From Buttiauxella gaviniae (GTDB lineage: Bacteria > Pseudomonadota > Gammaproteobacteria > Enterobacterales > Enterobacteriaceae): a DNA stretch of 64,000 bases. The position numbers were made by a program, and so were the translations under genes. The stretch lies in the NCBI RefSeq assembly GCF_040786275.1, contig NZ_JBFMVT010000002.1:558001-622000 (forward strand), in the 5' to 3' direction. Of the stretch, positions 7,751 through 17,791 are shown piece by piece (the stretch's first letter is position 1; each line of letters starts with the position of its first letter). The notes under the pieces were generated by a model, which was not told the origin of the DNA, searched no databases, and saw nothing but the letters and a program-made list of their open reading frames with translations.

Positions 7751-9008
7751 CTGCTCTCTCCGCGTCCAGCGCTTCCATTACGTGGGCTACTGTGTGAAAT
7801 GAACCACATACCAGCACGGTATCATTGTCTGTTGCTGCCTGCATTGCGCCAGCCCAAGCCTGGGCCACACTGTCGTAGACTTCACCCTGCCCCAGATGTT
7901 CAATCAACTGTTCAGCAGTGGCTCCACGCGGCCCTTCCAGAGGGGCACAATACCAGCTATCAACCTGAGGCGACAAACAGGCCAGCGTACCGGCGATATC
8001 TTTGTCATGCAGCATGCCGATAACCGCCAGCACGCGCCCACGTTTCGGTAACTGCGCCAGGCGCCCCGCCAGGTAGGCCGCCGCATGCGGGTTATGGGCT
8101 ACATCAAGAATCACCAGTGGAGCCTGCGAAATAACCTGGAATCGGCCCGGCAGCGTTGCCTCTTTAATCCCTTGAATAATAGCGCCATTGCTGACATTTA
8201 GCTGGCTTGCACGCAGTGCGGCCAGAGCCGTCGCGGCATTTGGCTGGGGCACTAACGGCAGTGGAAGCCCCTTGAGTTCGCCCTGAGCATCTTTAAAACT
8301 CCAGCTAGTCTCATCGGCGTGCCAGGACCAGTCGACATCACGGCGCAGCAGTTGAGCGCCTTTTTCAGCCGCCACATCCGCAATGGTCTGTGGCATATCA
8401 GGCTCGCCCACCACGGCTGGTTTTCCGCCACGGAATACGCCCGCTTTCTCACGCCCGATGCTTTCGCGGTCAGGCCCGAGCCAGTCGGTGTGGTCAAGTG
8501 CAATGCTGGTTACAACTGCGACATCTGCATCAACAATATTGGTTGCGTCCAGTCGCCCGCCTAAACCCACTTCAAGGATAACCACATCTACTGCCAGTTG
8601 CTTAAACAGCAGCAAAGCCGAAAGCGTACTGTATTCGAAATAGGTCAGTGAGGTTTCGCCCCGCGCGGCTTCAATCTGAGCGAAAGCGGCTGTGTGGTAC
8701 GCTTCATCCAGCTCTTCACCCTGCACGCGCACGCGCTCGGTGTAGCGCAGTAAATGGGGGGAGCTGTAAACACCCACGCTGTAACCCGCCGCCATCAACA
8801 CCATTTCCAACGTGCGGCACGTCGTGCCTTTACCGTTGGTTCCCGCAACGGTAAACACCGTCGGCGCAGGTTTCAGCACATCAAGCGTGGCGGCAACTTT
8901 TTTCACGCGCTCAAGACCAAGCTCGATGGTTTTAGAATGGAGATTTTCCAGATAACAAAGCCACGTGGCCAGGGGCGACGTGGCTTGAGGGATTTGCGTT
9001 TTTTCCAT
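7740..9008 (-). CDS. folC: FolC, dihydrofolate synthase / folylpolyglutamate synthase
   Basis: Bifunctional cytosolic ligase that adds glutamate to dihydropteroate and then extends the folate polyglutamate tail. The 422-residue length equals the Escherichia protein. Visible motifs include the ATP loop TVAGTNGKGTTCRTLE, EVGLGGRLDATN and VAHNPHAAAYLAGRL of the Mur-ligase-like C-domain. It lies between accD and dedD, with a terminator hairpin separating it from accD. Confidence 0.97.
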   Translation of the reverse strand: MEKTQIPQATSPLATWLCYLENLHSKTIELGLERVKKVAATLDVLKPAPTVFTVAGTNGKGTTCRTLEMVLMAAGYSVGVYSSPHLLRYTERVRVQGEELDEAYHTAAFAQIEAARGETSLTYFEYSTLSALLLFKQLAVDVVILEVGLGGRLDATNIVDADVAVVTSIALDHTDWLGPDRESIGREKAGVFRGGKPAVVGEPDMPQTIADVAAEKGAQLLRRDVDWSWHADETSWSFKDAQGELKGLPLPLVPQPNAATALAALRASQLNVSNGAIIQGIKEATLPGRFQVISQAPLVILDVAHNPHAAAYLAGRLAQLPKRGRVLAVIGMLHDKDIAGTLACLSPQVDSWYCAPLEGPRGATAEQLIEHLGQGEVYDSVAQAWAGAMQAATDNDTVLVCGSFHTVAHVMEALDAERAGGE

Positions 9009-9049
9009 GATGCCCGCTCTATCTACTTTTCAAGCTACGGTTCAAGAAA

Positions 9050-9077
9050 AAGGGCAGGACCTGTTCGGCCTGCCCTT
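9050..9077 (-). terminator. Intrinsic terminator of accD
   Basis: On the minus strand, arms AAGGGCAGG and CCTGCCCTT around a 10-base loop, followed by TTTCTTG. It lies just after the accD stop and before folC. Confidence 0.75.
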
Positions 9078-9085
9078 GTTAACAA

Positions 9086-10006
9086 TCAGGCCTCGTGACC
9101 TTCTTCCGGTGCTGCCGGAACCACAATCGGTTCACGCGGCGCTTCCGGATTCGGCGCTGGCTGATTTGTCAGTTTTGCCAGAACGCTTGCCAGTTTCAGG
9201 CGCATTTCTGGACGGCGAACGATCATGTCGATCGCGCCTTTTTCGATCAAGAATTCACTGCGCTGGAAGCCCGGCGGCAGTTTTTCACGAACGGTCTGTT
9301 CAATAACACGCGGGCCCGCAAAGCCGATCAACGCTTTTGGCTCAGCAATGTTCAGATCGCCAAGCATCGCGAAACTTGCAGAAACGCCGCCCATGGTTGG
9401 GTCAGTCAGAACTGAAATGTATGGCAGACCGCGTTCTTGCATTTTTGCCAGCGCCGCACTGGTTTTCGCCATCTGCATCAGCGACATCAGCGCTTCTTGC
9501 ATACGTGCGCCACCGGAAGCGGAGAAGCAGATCAGCGGGCAGTTATCTTCCAGAGCCTGCTCAACGGCACGAACAAAACGCGCGCCGACAACAGAACCCA
9601 TAGAACCGCCCATAAAGGCAAACTCAAAGGCAACTGCAACAACAGGCATGTTATAGAGCGTGCCTTTCATTACCACCAGCGCGTCTTTCTCACCGGTTTC
9701 TTTCTGGGCCGTTGCCAGACGATCTTTGTATTTTTTGGAGTCTTTAAACTTGAGAATATCTTTTGGCTCAAGCTCACTACCCAGCTCAAACAGCGAGCCT
9801 TCATCTAACAGGCTGTGCAGGCGATCGCGCGCGGACATGCGCATGTGGTGATCGCATTTTGGGCAGACTTCAAGATTGCGTTCCAGTTCGGCGCGGTACA
9901 GAACCTGGCCGCAGCTATCGCATTTAGTCCAAACCCCTTCAGGGATGCTCGCCTTACGGGTAGGGGTAATATTGCTCTTATTGAGAATTCGTTCAATCCA
10001 GCTCAT
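9086..10006 (-). CDS. accD: AccD, acetyl-CoA carboxylase carboxyltransferase subunit beta
   Basis: Beta subunit of the carboxyltransferase that, with AccA, moves the carboxyl group from biotin on AccB to acetyl-CoA in fatty-acid synthesis. The 306-residue protein starts [20 protein letters not shown]. It has the N-terminal zinc ribbon with CDSC and CPKC pairs, and the crotonase-like core with [10 protein letters not shown] and [12 protein letters not shown]. The frame stays open 23 codons upstream, but an AAAGG site precedes this ATG and the family begins here. Confidence 0.97.
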   Translation of the reverse strand: MSWIERILNKSNITPTRKASIPEGVWTKCDSCGQVLYRAELERNLEVCPKCDHHMRMSARDRLHSLLDEGSLFELGSELEPKDILKFKDSKKYKDRLATAQKETGEKDALVVMKGTLYNMPVVAVAFEFAFMGGSMGSVVGARFVRAVEQALEDNCPLICFSASGGARMQEALMSLMQMAKTSAALAKMQERGLPYISVLTDPTMGGVSASFAMLGDLNIAEPKALIGFAGPRVIEQTVREKLPPGFQRSEFLIEKGAIDMIVRRPEMRLKLASVLAKLTNQPAPNPEAPREPIVVPAAPEEGHEA

Positions 10007-10144
10007 TGATGACCTTTCTGCTTGAACCTGGTCGATGCCAGTTTTTCTGTGGCAGTGTGACCTGCCCCAGACCATAAATGGTGCTCATTAAAACATAACG
10101 GCCCGCGACTTTGGATAAAAAAGTGGTCGAACCGCGCGATGGGG

Positions 10145-10804
10145 TTACTTTTGCAGGCGTTTGGCTGCACGTTTGTGGCGAATAATCTCAACCACGCCCG
10201 GCAATACCGACAGCACAATAATCGCCACAATCAGTAATTTCAGGTTTTCCTGCACGATCGGTAAATCGCCGAACAGATAACCTGCGTAGGTGAACAACAA
10301 CACCCACAGCAACGCACCGGCAACGTTATACATCGCAAAATGACGATAGGACATGTGCCCCATCCCTGCGACAAACGGTGCGAAGGTTCGCACAATCGGT
10401 ACGAAGCGCGCGAGGATAATCGTTTTTCCACCGTGACGCTCGTAAAAAGCGTGGGTTTTATCAAGATAACTGCGACGGAAGATTTTTGAGTTCGGGTTGC
10501 TGAACAGTTTCTCGCCGAATAACCGCCCAATAGTGTAGTTCACCGCGTCGCCGACAATCGCGGCGATCACCATTAAAATAACCATGGTATGAACATTCAG
10601 ATCGTTAGTTGGCAACGCGGCAAGCGCGCCCGCAACGAACAGCAATGAATCACCCGGCAGGAACGGCGTCACCACCAGGCCTGTTTCGCAAAACAGAATC
10701 AAAAACAGAATGGCATAAACCCAGACACCATACTGCGCGACCAACTCCGCTAAATGCACATCAATGTGCAGAATAAAATCAATAATAAAGCGGATAAATT
10801 CCAT
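10145..10804 (-). CDS. dedA: DedA family inner-membrane protein
   Basis: Polytopic DedA/SNARE-associated family protein, linked in this family to undecaprenyl or phospholipid flipping and proton-motive-force homeostasis. The 219-residue length and start [21 protein letters not shown] match Escherichia DedA. Family motifs are visible: [17 protein letters not shown] with the conserved acidic residue, and the arginine-rich [16 protein letters not shown]. It lies between truA and accD, 25 bases from truA, probably in the same transcript. Confidence 0.95.
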   Translation of the reverse strand: MEFIRFIIDFILHIDVHLAELVAQYGVWVYAILFLILFCETGLVVTPFLPGDSLLFVAGALAALPTNDLNVHTMVILMVIAAIVGDAVNYTIGRLFGEKLFSNPNSKIFRRSYLDKTHAFYERHGGKTIILARFVPIVRTFAPFVAGMGHMSYRHFAMYNVAGALLWVLLFTYAGYLFGDLPIVQENLKLLIVAIIVLSVLPGVVEIIRHKRAAKRLQK

Positions 10805-10829
10805 AGTTATCTACCTTTCTCGACTGGCG

Positions 10830-11645
10830 TCAGTCTGCCAAAAAAAGAGGCCCCATCGGGGGTTTAGGCAACGCAAAATGTTCAGGGTAATCGACGGAGA
10901 CTAAATACAAGCCTTCTGCTTTCCCGGTCGCGGCGGCAAGCTTACGATCTTTCGCCGCCAGCAGCTCAGCCATCCAGTTTTCAGCCTGATTGCCACAGCC
11001 GATTTCCATCAGGCTGCCAACAATATTTCGAACCATGTGGTGCACAAACGCATTGGCTTTAATATCCACCACCACATAAGCCCCGTAACGCGTAACGTTG
11101 ATGTGCATCAGGTTACGCCACGGCGTGCGTGACTGGCATTGCACGGCGCGGAACGAGGTAAAATCGTTCTCGCCCAGCAAGCATTGCGCAGCGCGGTGCA
11201 TACGGTCGGCATCCAGTGGATGATAAAAATGCGTGACGCCTTGGGACATCACCGCCGGGCGCAGGCGCTGGTTATAAATGACATAACGGTAGCGGCGCGC
11301 CGTCGCGCTAAAGCGGGCGTGAAAATCATCCGGCACATTTTTAACCCAACGCACAGCGATGTCGCCAGGTAAATTCGCATTTACGCCAAGCGTCCAGGCC
11401 GCATCTTTACGATCCATGCGCGTTTCGAAATGCACGACCTGGCCTGTAGCGTGAACGCCTGCGTCGGTACGCCCGGCGCAGAACACGTTGATTGGCTCAT
11501 CTGCTACTTTAGAGAGCGCTTTTTCAAGCTTCTCCTGCACGCTACGGACTTCGTTCTGGCGCTGCCAGCCGTAATATTTACTGCCGTCGTATTCAATGCC
11601 CAGAGCAATCTTGTGGATCGGGGTTTGAAGCAACTCGTCGGACAT
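10830..11645 (-). CDS. truA: TruA, tRNA pseudouridine(38-40) synthase
   Basis: Isomerises uridines 38-40 in the anticodon stem-loop of many tRNAs. The 271-residue protein carries the catalytic motif [18 protein letters not shown], with Asp61 equivalent to the Escherichia Asp60. The TruA fold continues with [13 protein letters not shown] and [15 protein letters not shown]. Its ATG overlaps the usg stop as TAATG, showing translational coupling in the pdxB-usg-truA-dedA unit. Confidence 0.97.
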   Translation of the reverse strand: MSDELLQTPIHKIALGIEYDGSKYYGWQRQNEVRSVQEKLEKALSKVADEPINVFCAGRTDAGVHATGQVVHFETRMDRKDAAWTLGVNANLPGDIAVRWVKNVPDDFHARFSATARRYRYVIYNQRLRPAVMSQGVTHFYHPLDADRMHRAAQCLLGENDFTSFRAVQCQSRTPWRNLMHINVTRYGAYVVVDIKANAFVHHMVRNIVGSLMEIGCGNQAENWMAELLAAKDRKLAAATGKAEGLYLVSVDYPEHFALPKPPMGPLFLAD

Positions 11646-12658
11646 TAGTACATATACTCCTGCACTAATTTTTCTGCGGTTTTCACAGCCATCAGCGCGC
11701 CGCCGAAACGAACGTTATCGGCAACAGACCAGAATTGAATCTGCTCCGGCATACCATAGTCATTGTGGATACAGCCGATAGAAAGATGTGCGCTGCCGGA
11801 GGCATCAGAAACCTGCGTCGGGAACTGCCCTTCTTCTGAAAGCTCAATATCTTCAAACTGACCAAATGCGTCGCGGGCTTCTTCTGCCGCCAGCGGGCGC
11901 ATCGCTTCGAAGTTAACCATTTGCGCGTGCCCGTAGAACACCGGAGCCTGAACCATGCTTGCAGAAATCATCACACCTTCATCCTGCAATACTTTACGCA
12001 CTTCGTTCACCAGGCGGCGTGCAGCAGGAATGCTACCTTCCGCATCCGGCACCAGCGGCAGCATGTTGAACGCTAACTGGCGGCCAAACAGGTCTTCTTC
12101 TTCGATAGGCAAACCGTTAAGCAAACGCGCGCTCTGCCCGGCCAATGCATCTACTGCACTTTTGCCACGGCCAGAAGCGGCCAGTAAATTGGTGACCTGA
12201 ATACGCGATAAACCACCTTGCTCGATCAGCGGCTTCAACGCGGTTAACAACTGGCTTGTCAGGCTGTCAGCAACGGCAACCAGATTGCGATTGCGGTATT
12301 CGCCCAGCACGAATGGATTCACATCCGGTACGACGAGCGGTACATCGTGTTCCATGGCGAACAGGCCGCTGGAGTCGATAACCAGGCAACCGGCGTTGGT
12401 CGCTTCTTCAACATAACGCGCTGAGGCCTCAACGCCTGCCACGAAGAAGGCGAGCTGAACCTGAGTCCAGTCGAATGATTCAGCATCCTGAACCATCACC
12501 GTTTTGCCTTCATAACGAATATTTTCACCCGCGCTCTCATTACGCGCCAGGGCATACAATTCACCAACCGGGAACTGGCGCTCGGCAAGCAGTTCAATCA
12601 CAGCTGCGCCAACGGCACCCGTGGCACCTAAAACGGCAATATTCCAGCCTTCAGACAT
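11645..12658 (-). CDS. usg: Usg, aspartate-semialdehyde dehydrogenase-like protein lacking the catalytic Cys
   Basis: Homologue of aspartate-beta-semialdehyde dehydrogenase with unknown function. The NADP-binding start [21 protein letters not shown] and the C-terminal [18 protein letters not shown] match the family over 337 residues. Where active enzymes have a catalytic Cys (PNCST-type motif), this protein reads [10 protein letters not shown], so dehydrogenase activity is doubtful; the same is true of Escherichia Usg. It is coupled to truA and lies downstream of pdxB. Confidence 0.93.
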   Translation of the reverse strand: MSEGWNIAVLGATGAVGAAVIELLAERQFPVGELYALARNESAGENIRYEGKTVMVQDAESFDWTQVQLAFFVAGVEASARYVEEATNAGCLVIDSSGLFAMEHDVPLVVPDVNPFVLGEYRNRNLVAVADSLTSQLLTALKPLIEQGGLSRIQVTNLLAASGRGKSAVDALAGQSARLLNGLPIEEEDLFGRQLAFNMLPLVPDAEGSIPAARRLVNEVRKVLQDEGVMISASMVQAPVFYGHAQMVNFEAMRPLAAEEARDAFGQFEDIELSEEGQFPTQVSDASGSAHLSIGCIHNDYGMPEQIQFWSVADNVRFGGALMAVKTAEKLVQEYMY

Positions 12659-12687
12659 GTTGGTTTACTCCAGACTTAAATAGCAGT

Positions 12688-12714
12688 ATCTCCCCGGCAG
12701 CACGCCGGAGAGAT
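12688..12714. other. Stem-loop between pdxB and usg
   Basis: ATCTCCCCGGC and GCCGGAGAGAT form a strong stem with one bulge around a 5-base loop, directly after the pdxB stop. It lacks a clear T run, so it may slow or partly end transcription rather than act as a full terminator. Confidence 0.5.
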
Positions 12715-12726
12715 GAGAAGGATTGT

Positions 12727-13863
12727 TTAACGCACCGCGTGGAAGATGGCGCCAAAGCCTAGCTTTTGCAGCATAGTCGCCGCCGCTTCATCATCACACT
12801 GGATATACAAAGATGACCATTCGCGACGTTCCTGATAATTTTTACGTAATTTATCAAACTCACCGGGAATCCCCGCCACTTTACGCAGCGGCGCATCGTC
12901 GCGGCGCACATCATACACCAGATGCACTAGTCTTTTGAGTGTCGGCTGATCGAGCGGGCCATGCAGAGTAATGCGGCCAAATTCTGGAATAGGCAGCAAA
13001 GTGTCTAATGCCACCTGTTGGCGTTGCCCAATAAACTCGCTAAAGGCTTCAAACACTTGCGTGGTGCCACGCGCTTTGCCTTCCAGCGTGTAACCGGCGA
13101 TGTGAGGGGTGCCAATATCGACTCTATCGAGCAGCGCAACGTTGAGCTCTGGCTCTGGCTCCCAAACGTCCAGCACGACGCTCAAGTCCTGACCGTTTTC
13201 CAGGCATTTCAACAACGCGGCGTTGTCGACAACCGGGCCACGGCAGGCATTAATCAGAATAGTGCCAGGCTTCAGGGCAGAAATCAGTTTCTCATCAGCA
13301 AGATGCAGGGATTTATACGGGCCGTCTTTAAACAGTGGCGTATGGAAGGTCAGCACATCGGCTTCGCGAACCAGTTGCTCAAGCGAAACGAAATCCCCTT
13401 CGTCACCGCGATCGGCACGCGGAGGATCGCAAAGCAGCGTACGAATGCCGAAGGCTTCGAGACGCGCCTGTAAGCGAGCGCCAACATTACCCACGCCGAC
13501 AATGCCTACCGTGCGGTCAGTCAGCCTGAAGCCATCGCGTTCAGCTAACATCAACAGCGAGGAAAAGACGTACTCGACAACGGCGATAGCGTTACAACCG
13601 GGGGCGGCTGAAAAAGCAATGCCCGCGGCCTCAAGATAGTTTTCGTCAACGTGGTCAGTGCCCGCCGTTGCCGTACCCACAAATTTGATCCCTTTGCCGT
13701 CAAGCAAATCGGCATTCACTTTGGTGACCGAGCGCACCATTAATGCCTCAGCATCGGCAAGCTCAGATACCGGAATTGGACGCCCTGGCACTGCGGTAAC
13801 ATCGCCTAAGCGGCTAAACAATTCACGTGCATAGGGCATATTTTCGTCAACGAGGATTTTCAC
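12727..13863 (-). CDS. pdxB: PdxB, erythronate-4-phosphate dehydrogenase
   Basis: Oxidises 4-phosphoerythronate in the DXP-dependent pyridoxal phosphate pathway. The start is a GTG giving (V/M)[15 protein letters not shown], which yields 378 residues as in Escherichia; an AGGT-containing ribosome site precedes it. The frame stays open 38 codons upstream with no family match. Visible are the NAD-binding [16 protein letters not shown] and the catalytic trio region [18 protein letters not shown] and [15 protein letters not shown]. Confidence 0.96.
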   Translation of the reverse strand: MKILVDENMPYARELFSRLGDVTAVPGRPIPVSELADAEALMVRSVTKVNADLLDGKGIKFVGTATAGTDHVDENYLEAAGIAFSAAPGCNAIAVVEYVFSSLLMLAERDGFRLTDRTVGIVGVGNVGARLQARLEAFGIRTLLCDPPRADRGDEGDFVSLEQLVREADVLTFHTPLFKDGPYKSLHLADEKLISALKPGTILINACRGPVVDNAALLKCLENGQDLSVVLDVWEPEPELNVALLDRVDIGTPHIAGYTLEGKARGTTQVFEAFSEFIGQRQQVALDTLLPIPEFGRITLHGPLDQPTLKRLVHLVYDVRRDDAPLRKVAGIPGEFDKLRKNYQERREWSSLYIQCDDEAAATMLQKLGFGAIFHAVR

Positions 13864-13966
13864 GTTAGCTACCTGTTCGGTTAATCGTCGAGAATAAGCC
13901 CGATAGTGTGCCATAATCTGGCGGCCTGGCATACTTGAGCCTGGGATCGACAAAGGATTTAACATT

Positions 13967-14971
13967 ATGCAACCCATTCAGGGGGCAAGCGCTCGCCCTC
14001 CGGGGGAACCACCCTCCACTCCATCTGCGGCCGGCGAATTTCCGCTTTCGACTCAGCAACGTACCGTTCTGGAACGTTTGATCACGCGTATTATTGCGCT
14101 TAACCAGCAGCAAAGCGCTGAGGTGTGGGCGGGATTAAAACACGATCTGGGGCTAAAAAGTGAAGCGCCGCTATTATCGCGCCACTTCCCGGCGGCTGAA
14201 CAAAACCTTAGCCAGCGCCTGACTGCCGCCCAAAATACACACGCCACGCGCCAGGTTGTTCAGCAACTTAGCGAGCTTCTGCCACAGGGGAATAATCGCC
14301 AGGCGGTGAGCGATTACATCCGCCAGCAGTTCGGCCAGACGGCGCTTAGCCAACTCACGCCCCAGCAATTAAAAAGCGTTCTGACGTTATTGCAAAACAA
14401 CCAGTTGGCGATCCCGCAGCCGCAGCAACGCCCGGCAACCGACCGCCCGCTGCTGCCTGCGGAACATAACGCTTTAAATAAACAGGTTGCGAAACTGACC
14501 GCCGCTACGGGTGAGTCCGGGAAATTAATCTGGCAATCAATGCTTGAGCTTTCTGGGGTAAAAACCGGCGAGCTGATTCCGGCGAAGCATTTCACTTTGC
14601 TGACCACCTGGCTACAAGCGCGTCAAACGTTGAGCCAGCAGAGTACGCCGACTCTTCACACCCTCCAGGCTGCGCTAAAACAGCCGCTTGAGCCCGCAGA
14701 GTGGAAAGAGATTACGGATTATTCACAGCAGCGTTTCCAGGCTACGCCACAAACGCTGCTGACCACAGCGCAGGTGCAGGATATTCTGAATCAGGTCTTT
14801 TTGCGCCGGGCCGAGCGTCAGCCCGCAACGCTTGAAGTGCAGAATATTCAGCCGATCGTCAATCCACTTTGGGCGCCCTTCATCGAACCGATGAAGATGA
14901 TCAGCGCCCGCCCAGGAATGGCGCTTATCGCGCTGATTGTGGTGATGATTTTGTTGTGGATAGTCATTTAG
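13967..14971 (+). CDS. flk: Flk (RflH), flagellar hook-length checkpoint regulator
   Basis: Inner-membrane-anchored cytoplasmic protein that couples FlgM export to P- and L-ring completion in flagellar assembly (known in Salmonella). The 334-residue protein has a Pro-rich start [17 protein letters not shown], a Gln-rich helical middle, and a C-terminal tail anchor ([18 protein letters not shown], about 317-334). It is transcribed divergently from pdxB. Sequence between the ends diverges quickly in this family, so the call leans on position, length and the tail anchor. Confidence 0.88.
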   Translation: MQPIQGASARPPGEPPSTPSAAGEFPLSTQQRTVLERLITRIIALNQQQSAEVWAGLKHDLGLKSEAPLLSRHFPAAEQNLSQRLTAAQNTHATRQVVQQLSELLPQGNNRQAVSDYIRQQFGQTALSQLTPQQLKSVLTLLQNNQLAIPQPQQRPATDRPLLPAEHNALNKQVAKLTAATGESGKLIWQSMLELSGVKTGELIPAKHFTLLTTWLQARQTLSQQSTPTLHTLQAALKQPLEPAEWKEITDYSQQRFQATPQTLLTTAQVQDILNQVFLRRAERQPATLEVQNIQPIVNPLWAPFIEPMKMISARPGMALIALIVVMILLWIVI

Positions 14972-14976
14972 CAAAA

Positions 14977-14998
14977 AGCCACCCGACTACGGGTGGCT
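14977..14998. terminator. Bidirectional terminator between flk and yfcJ
   Basis: Perfect 9-base arms AGCCACCCG and CGGGTGGCT around ACTA. On the minus strand it is followed by TTTTTGC, so it mainly serves yfcJ. The two genes converge here. Confidence 0.8.
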
Positions 14999-15002
14999 GC
15001 TG

Positions 15003-16184
15003 TTATTTCCGGAAAGCTACAAGCGTTACAACAATACCCACGCCCGCAGAAATCGCCCCCGCCAGGAAAACCGAAGGGTAACCCATTGAAGTGGCTAACA
15101 GCCCGGTCAGCGGGCCTGCAACGCCGTAAGAGATATCCTGAAATGCCGCATAGCCGCCCAGCGCCGTGCCGCGTACCTGGGCCGGAACACGTTTAACGAC
15201 TTCTACACCCAGCGCCGGGAAGATCAGCGAACAGCCGCAGCCGGTTAACGCCGCGCCGATCAAAGCAACGCCCGCACTCGGAGCCTGCCACAGCAAAACC
15301 AGCCCGACCGTTTCAATTGCCAGTGACACAAGCGCCACGCGAACACCGCCGAACCTGTCAGGCATCCAGCCAAACAGCACGCGCATCAGCACAAACGCAC
15401 CACCAAAGGCGGTAAGCGTGAAGCCTGCCCAGGCCCATCCGTTAGAGACAAAATAGAGCGAAACAAAAGTGCCAATCACCGCAAAGCCAACCCCCTGTAA
15501 CGCCAGGCCAAGACCTGGTTTCCAGATAAGGCCAATCACAGCAAACAGCGACGGGCGCTCGCCTTTATGCGCAGGCACGGCACGAATCCCGCCGTTAAAC
15601 GCCCACGCCACCACCGGGAGCGCAATCGTCGAAACACCCAGCGCGACAAATCCCCAGTGGCTATTAAGCAGTAGACCTAGCGGCGCGCCCGCGGCTAAAG
15701 CGCCATAAATAGCCATCCCCGTCCAGGACATCACTTTGCCGGAACGCGCAGGGCCAACTAAACCCAGACCCCAGGTAAGATTTCCGGTCAACAGTTGGCT
15801 TTCACCAAAACCCAGAATTAAACGCCCGACAATTAACAGGCCGAATTTCGCCATGGCATCAACAGGTAGTAAGGCCGCCAACAGATAGGCGACACCCGCA
15901 AATGCGCAGGCGCACATTCCCTGTAGCGTCGAGCGCTTAGCCCCCTGTTGGTCGGCAAGCCGCCCTGCGTAACCGCGCGTTAAAACAGTGGCGAGGAACT
16001 GAATCCCGACTGCAACCCCTACCATGGTGTTCCCGAAGCCGAGTTGCTGGTGAACAAATAGCGGAATAACCGGCAGCGGCAGGCCCACGGTCATATAGGT
16101 GAGGAACACCGCGAAGGTAATTCTGAATAAAGATTTATTTTCTGATTTGCTATTTTTGAGCTGAGAATCAATCAGTGCAGACAT
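15003..16184 (-). CDS. yfcJ: YfcJ, MFS transporter (UPF0226)
   Basis: Major facilitator superfamily protein of the YfcJ/YhhS group; substrate not established here. The 393 residues show about 12 hydrophobic segments. The conserved N-terminal stretch [19 protein letters not shown] and the loop [12 protein letters not shown] between helices 2 and 3 are visible, with [16 protein letters not shown] as the second-half repeat. Position between flk and fabB matches Escherichia. It ends at a strong shared terminator with flk. Confidence 0.92.
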   Translation of the reverse strand: MSALIDSQLKNSKSENKSLFRITFAVFLTYMTVGLPLPVIPLFVHQQLGFGNTMVGVAVGIQFLATVLTRGYAGRLADQQGAKRSTLQGMCACAFAGVAYLLAALLPVDAMAKFGLLIVGRLILGFGESQLLTGNLTWGLGLVGPARSGKVMSWTGMAIYGALAAGAPLGLLLNSHWGFVALGVSTIALPVVAWAFNGGIRAVPAHKGERPSLFAVIGLIWKPGLGLALQGVGFAVIGTFVSLYFVSNGWAWAGFTLTAFGGAFVLMRVLFGWMPDRFGGVRVALVSLAIETVGLVLLWQAPSAGVALIGAALTGCGCSLIFPALGVEVVKRVPAQVRGTALGGYAAFQDISYGVAGPLTGLLATSMGYPSVFLAGAISAGVGIVVTLVAFRK

Positions 16185-16360
16185 GCTGCTTACTCCATTT
16201 TCTTGCAGAGTAAGGCGAGGAAACCACCACGCCCTTCCCTCTGAACGTTCAGATTAAGGGTGCGTTGGTTGACGTTGAACGCTTACGCATTATCAGAAAG
16301 ATAATGTTGAGGCGAGAATAGTGCCTTCAGGGATAGATGCTGTCAATCATTGCGGCCAGC

Positions 16361-16390
16361 AAAAAAAACGGGGCGCCTAAGGCACCCCGT
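16361..16390 (-). terminator. Intrinsic terminator of fabB
   Basis: On the minus strand, arms ACGGGGTGCC and GGCGCCCCGT (one G-U pair) with a 3-base loop, followed by eight Ts. It lies 26 bases after the fabB stop. Confidence 0.9.
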
Positions 16391-16416
16391 TCGAAATAAT
16401 CATGCGTATTAAAGAA

Positions 16417-17634
16417 TTACGCTTTAACTTTACGCATTACCAGCGTGGCGTTAGTCCCACCGAAACCGAAGCTGTTAGACATAACAGTGTTCAGTTGACG
16501 CTCGGTCGTTTCAGTCACGATGTTCAGACCTGCAGCCTGCTCATCCAGCTCTTCAATGTTAATGCTTGGCGCGATAAAACCGTGCTCTAGCATCAGCAGA
16601 GAGTAGATAGCTTCCTGAACGCCAGCGGCACCCAGAGAGTGACCGGTCATCGCTTTAGTCGCAGACATTGCCGGTGAGTTATCACCAAACACTTCTTTGA
16701 TTGCGCCCAGTTCTTTCACATCGCCAACCGGCGTAGACGTCCCGTGGGTGTTCAGGTAGTCGATTGGGGTATCAACGCCGTGCATTGCCATCTTCATGCA
16801 ACGGACTGCGCCTTCGCCTGATGGCGCAACCATGTCTGCGCCATCGGACGTTGCGCCGTAGCCAACGATTTCAGCGTAGATGTGTGCGCCACGAGCCAGA
16901 GCGTGCTCCAGTTCTTCAACCACAACCATACCGCCGCCACCTGCGATAACAAAACCATCACGGCTTGCGTCATAGGTACGGGACGCTTTGTCCGGGGTTT
17001 CGTTGTATTTGGTAGACAGTGCGCCCATTGCGTCGAACTCACAGGCCATTTCCCAGCACAGCTCTTCGCCGCCGCCAGCAAATACGATGTCCTGTTTGCC
17101 CAGTTGAATTTGCTCAACAGCGTTACCGATACAGTGCGCAGAAGTCGCACAGGCGGAGCTGATAGAGTAGTTCACACCGTGAATTTTGAACGGCGTTGCG
17201 AGGCATGCGGAAACCGCTGAACCCATCGCTTTGGTCACAACATAAGGACCGACCGCTTTCAGGCCGCGCGGGCTACGCATTGCGTCCGCACCAAACACCT
17301 GAGATTTAGAAGAACCACCGGAACCTGCAATCAGGCCCACGCGAGGGTTGCTTTGATAAACTTCTTCTTTCAATCCAGCATCTTCAATCGCTTGCTGCAT
17401 TGACAGGTAAGCATAGACAGAGGCATCGTTCATGAAACGGACCACTTTACGGTCAATCAGGCCGGTGGTGTCCAGTTTAACGTTACCCCACACGTGGCTG
17501 CGCATTCCAGAATCTTTGAATTCTTGAGAGAAAGTGATCCCCGGGCGACCTTCACGCAGAGATGCCAGGACTTCCTGCTGGTTGTTACCGATGCTGGAAA
17601 CAATGCCCAGACCAGTAATCACTGCACGTTTCAT
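16417..17634 (-). CDS. fabB: FabB, beta-ketoacyl-ACP synthase I
   Basis: Condensing enzyme essential for unsaturated fatty-acid elongation. The 405-residue protein has the nucleophile motif [12 protein letters not shown] (Cys162, equivalent to Escherichia Cys163 with one residue missing from the GSGGSS loop), plus the catalytic histidines in HGTSTPVGD and TGHSLGAAG. The C-terminal glycine-rich [13 protein letters not shown] is intact. FabR- and FadR-like operators lie upstream, matching known activation by FadR and repression by FabR. It is divergent from mnmC. Confidence 0.98.
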   Translation of the reverse strand: MKRAVITGLGIVSSIGNNQQEVLASLREGRPGITFSQEFKDSGMRSHVWGNVKLDTTGLIDRKVVRFMNDASVYAYLSMQQAIEDAGLKEEVYQSNPRVGLIAGSGGSSKSQVFGADAMRSPRGLKAVGPYVVTKAMGSAVSACLATPFKIHGVNYSISSACATSAHCIGNAVEQIQLGKQDIVFAGGGEELCWEMACEFDAMGALSTKYNETPDKASRTYDASRDGFVIAGGGGMVVVEELEHALARGAHIYAEIVGYGATSDGADMVAPSGEGAVRCMKMAMHGVDTPIDYLNTHGTSTPVGDVKELGAIKEVFGDNSPAMSATKAMTGHSLGAAGVQEAIYSLLMLEHGFIAPSINIEELDEQAAGLNIVTETTERQLNTVMSNSFGFGGTNATLVMRKVKA

Positions 17635-17680
17635 TCAATACCTCTTCCACTGCACTATTTAGGATTTCGACAGGCACAAT

Positions 17681-17698
17681 AGCGTACAGTTGTACGCC
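17681..17698. promoter_or_regulatory. FabR operator upstream of fabB
   Basis: AGCGTACAGTTGTACGCC contains the perfect inverted repeat GCGTACA-N2-TGTACGC. It is the arrangement described for FabR at fabA and fabB, and lies about 47 bases upstream of the fabB start. Confidence 0.75.
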
Positions 17699-17699
17699 G

Positions 17700-17716
17700 A
17701 ACAAGTCCGATCAGCC
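17700..17716. promoter_or_regulatory. Probable FadR site upstream of fabB
   Basis: AACAAGTCCGATCAGCC matches the FadR consensus AACTGGTCNGACCAGTT at 11 of 16 defined positions. It directly abuts the FabR palindrome. FadR activation of fabB is established in Escherichia; this particular site is inferred. Confidence 0.5.
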
Positions 17717-17791
17717 AAAATGGACTGAAATTTGCGCCGCTTCGCACACATCGTTATGATCCTTTCACCGCCTGCCAGACGAGTAACTTAC

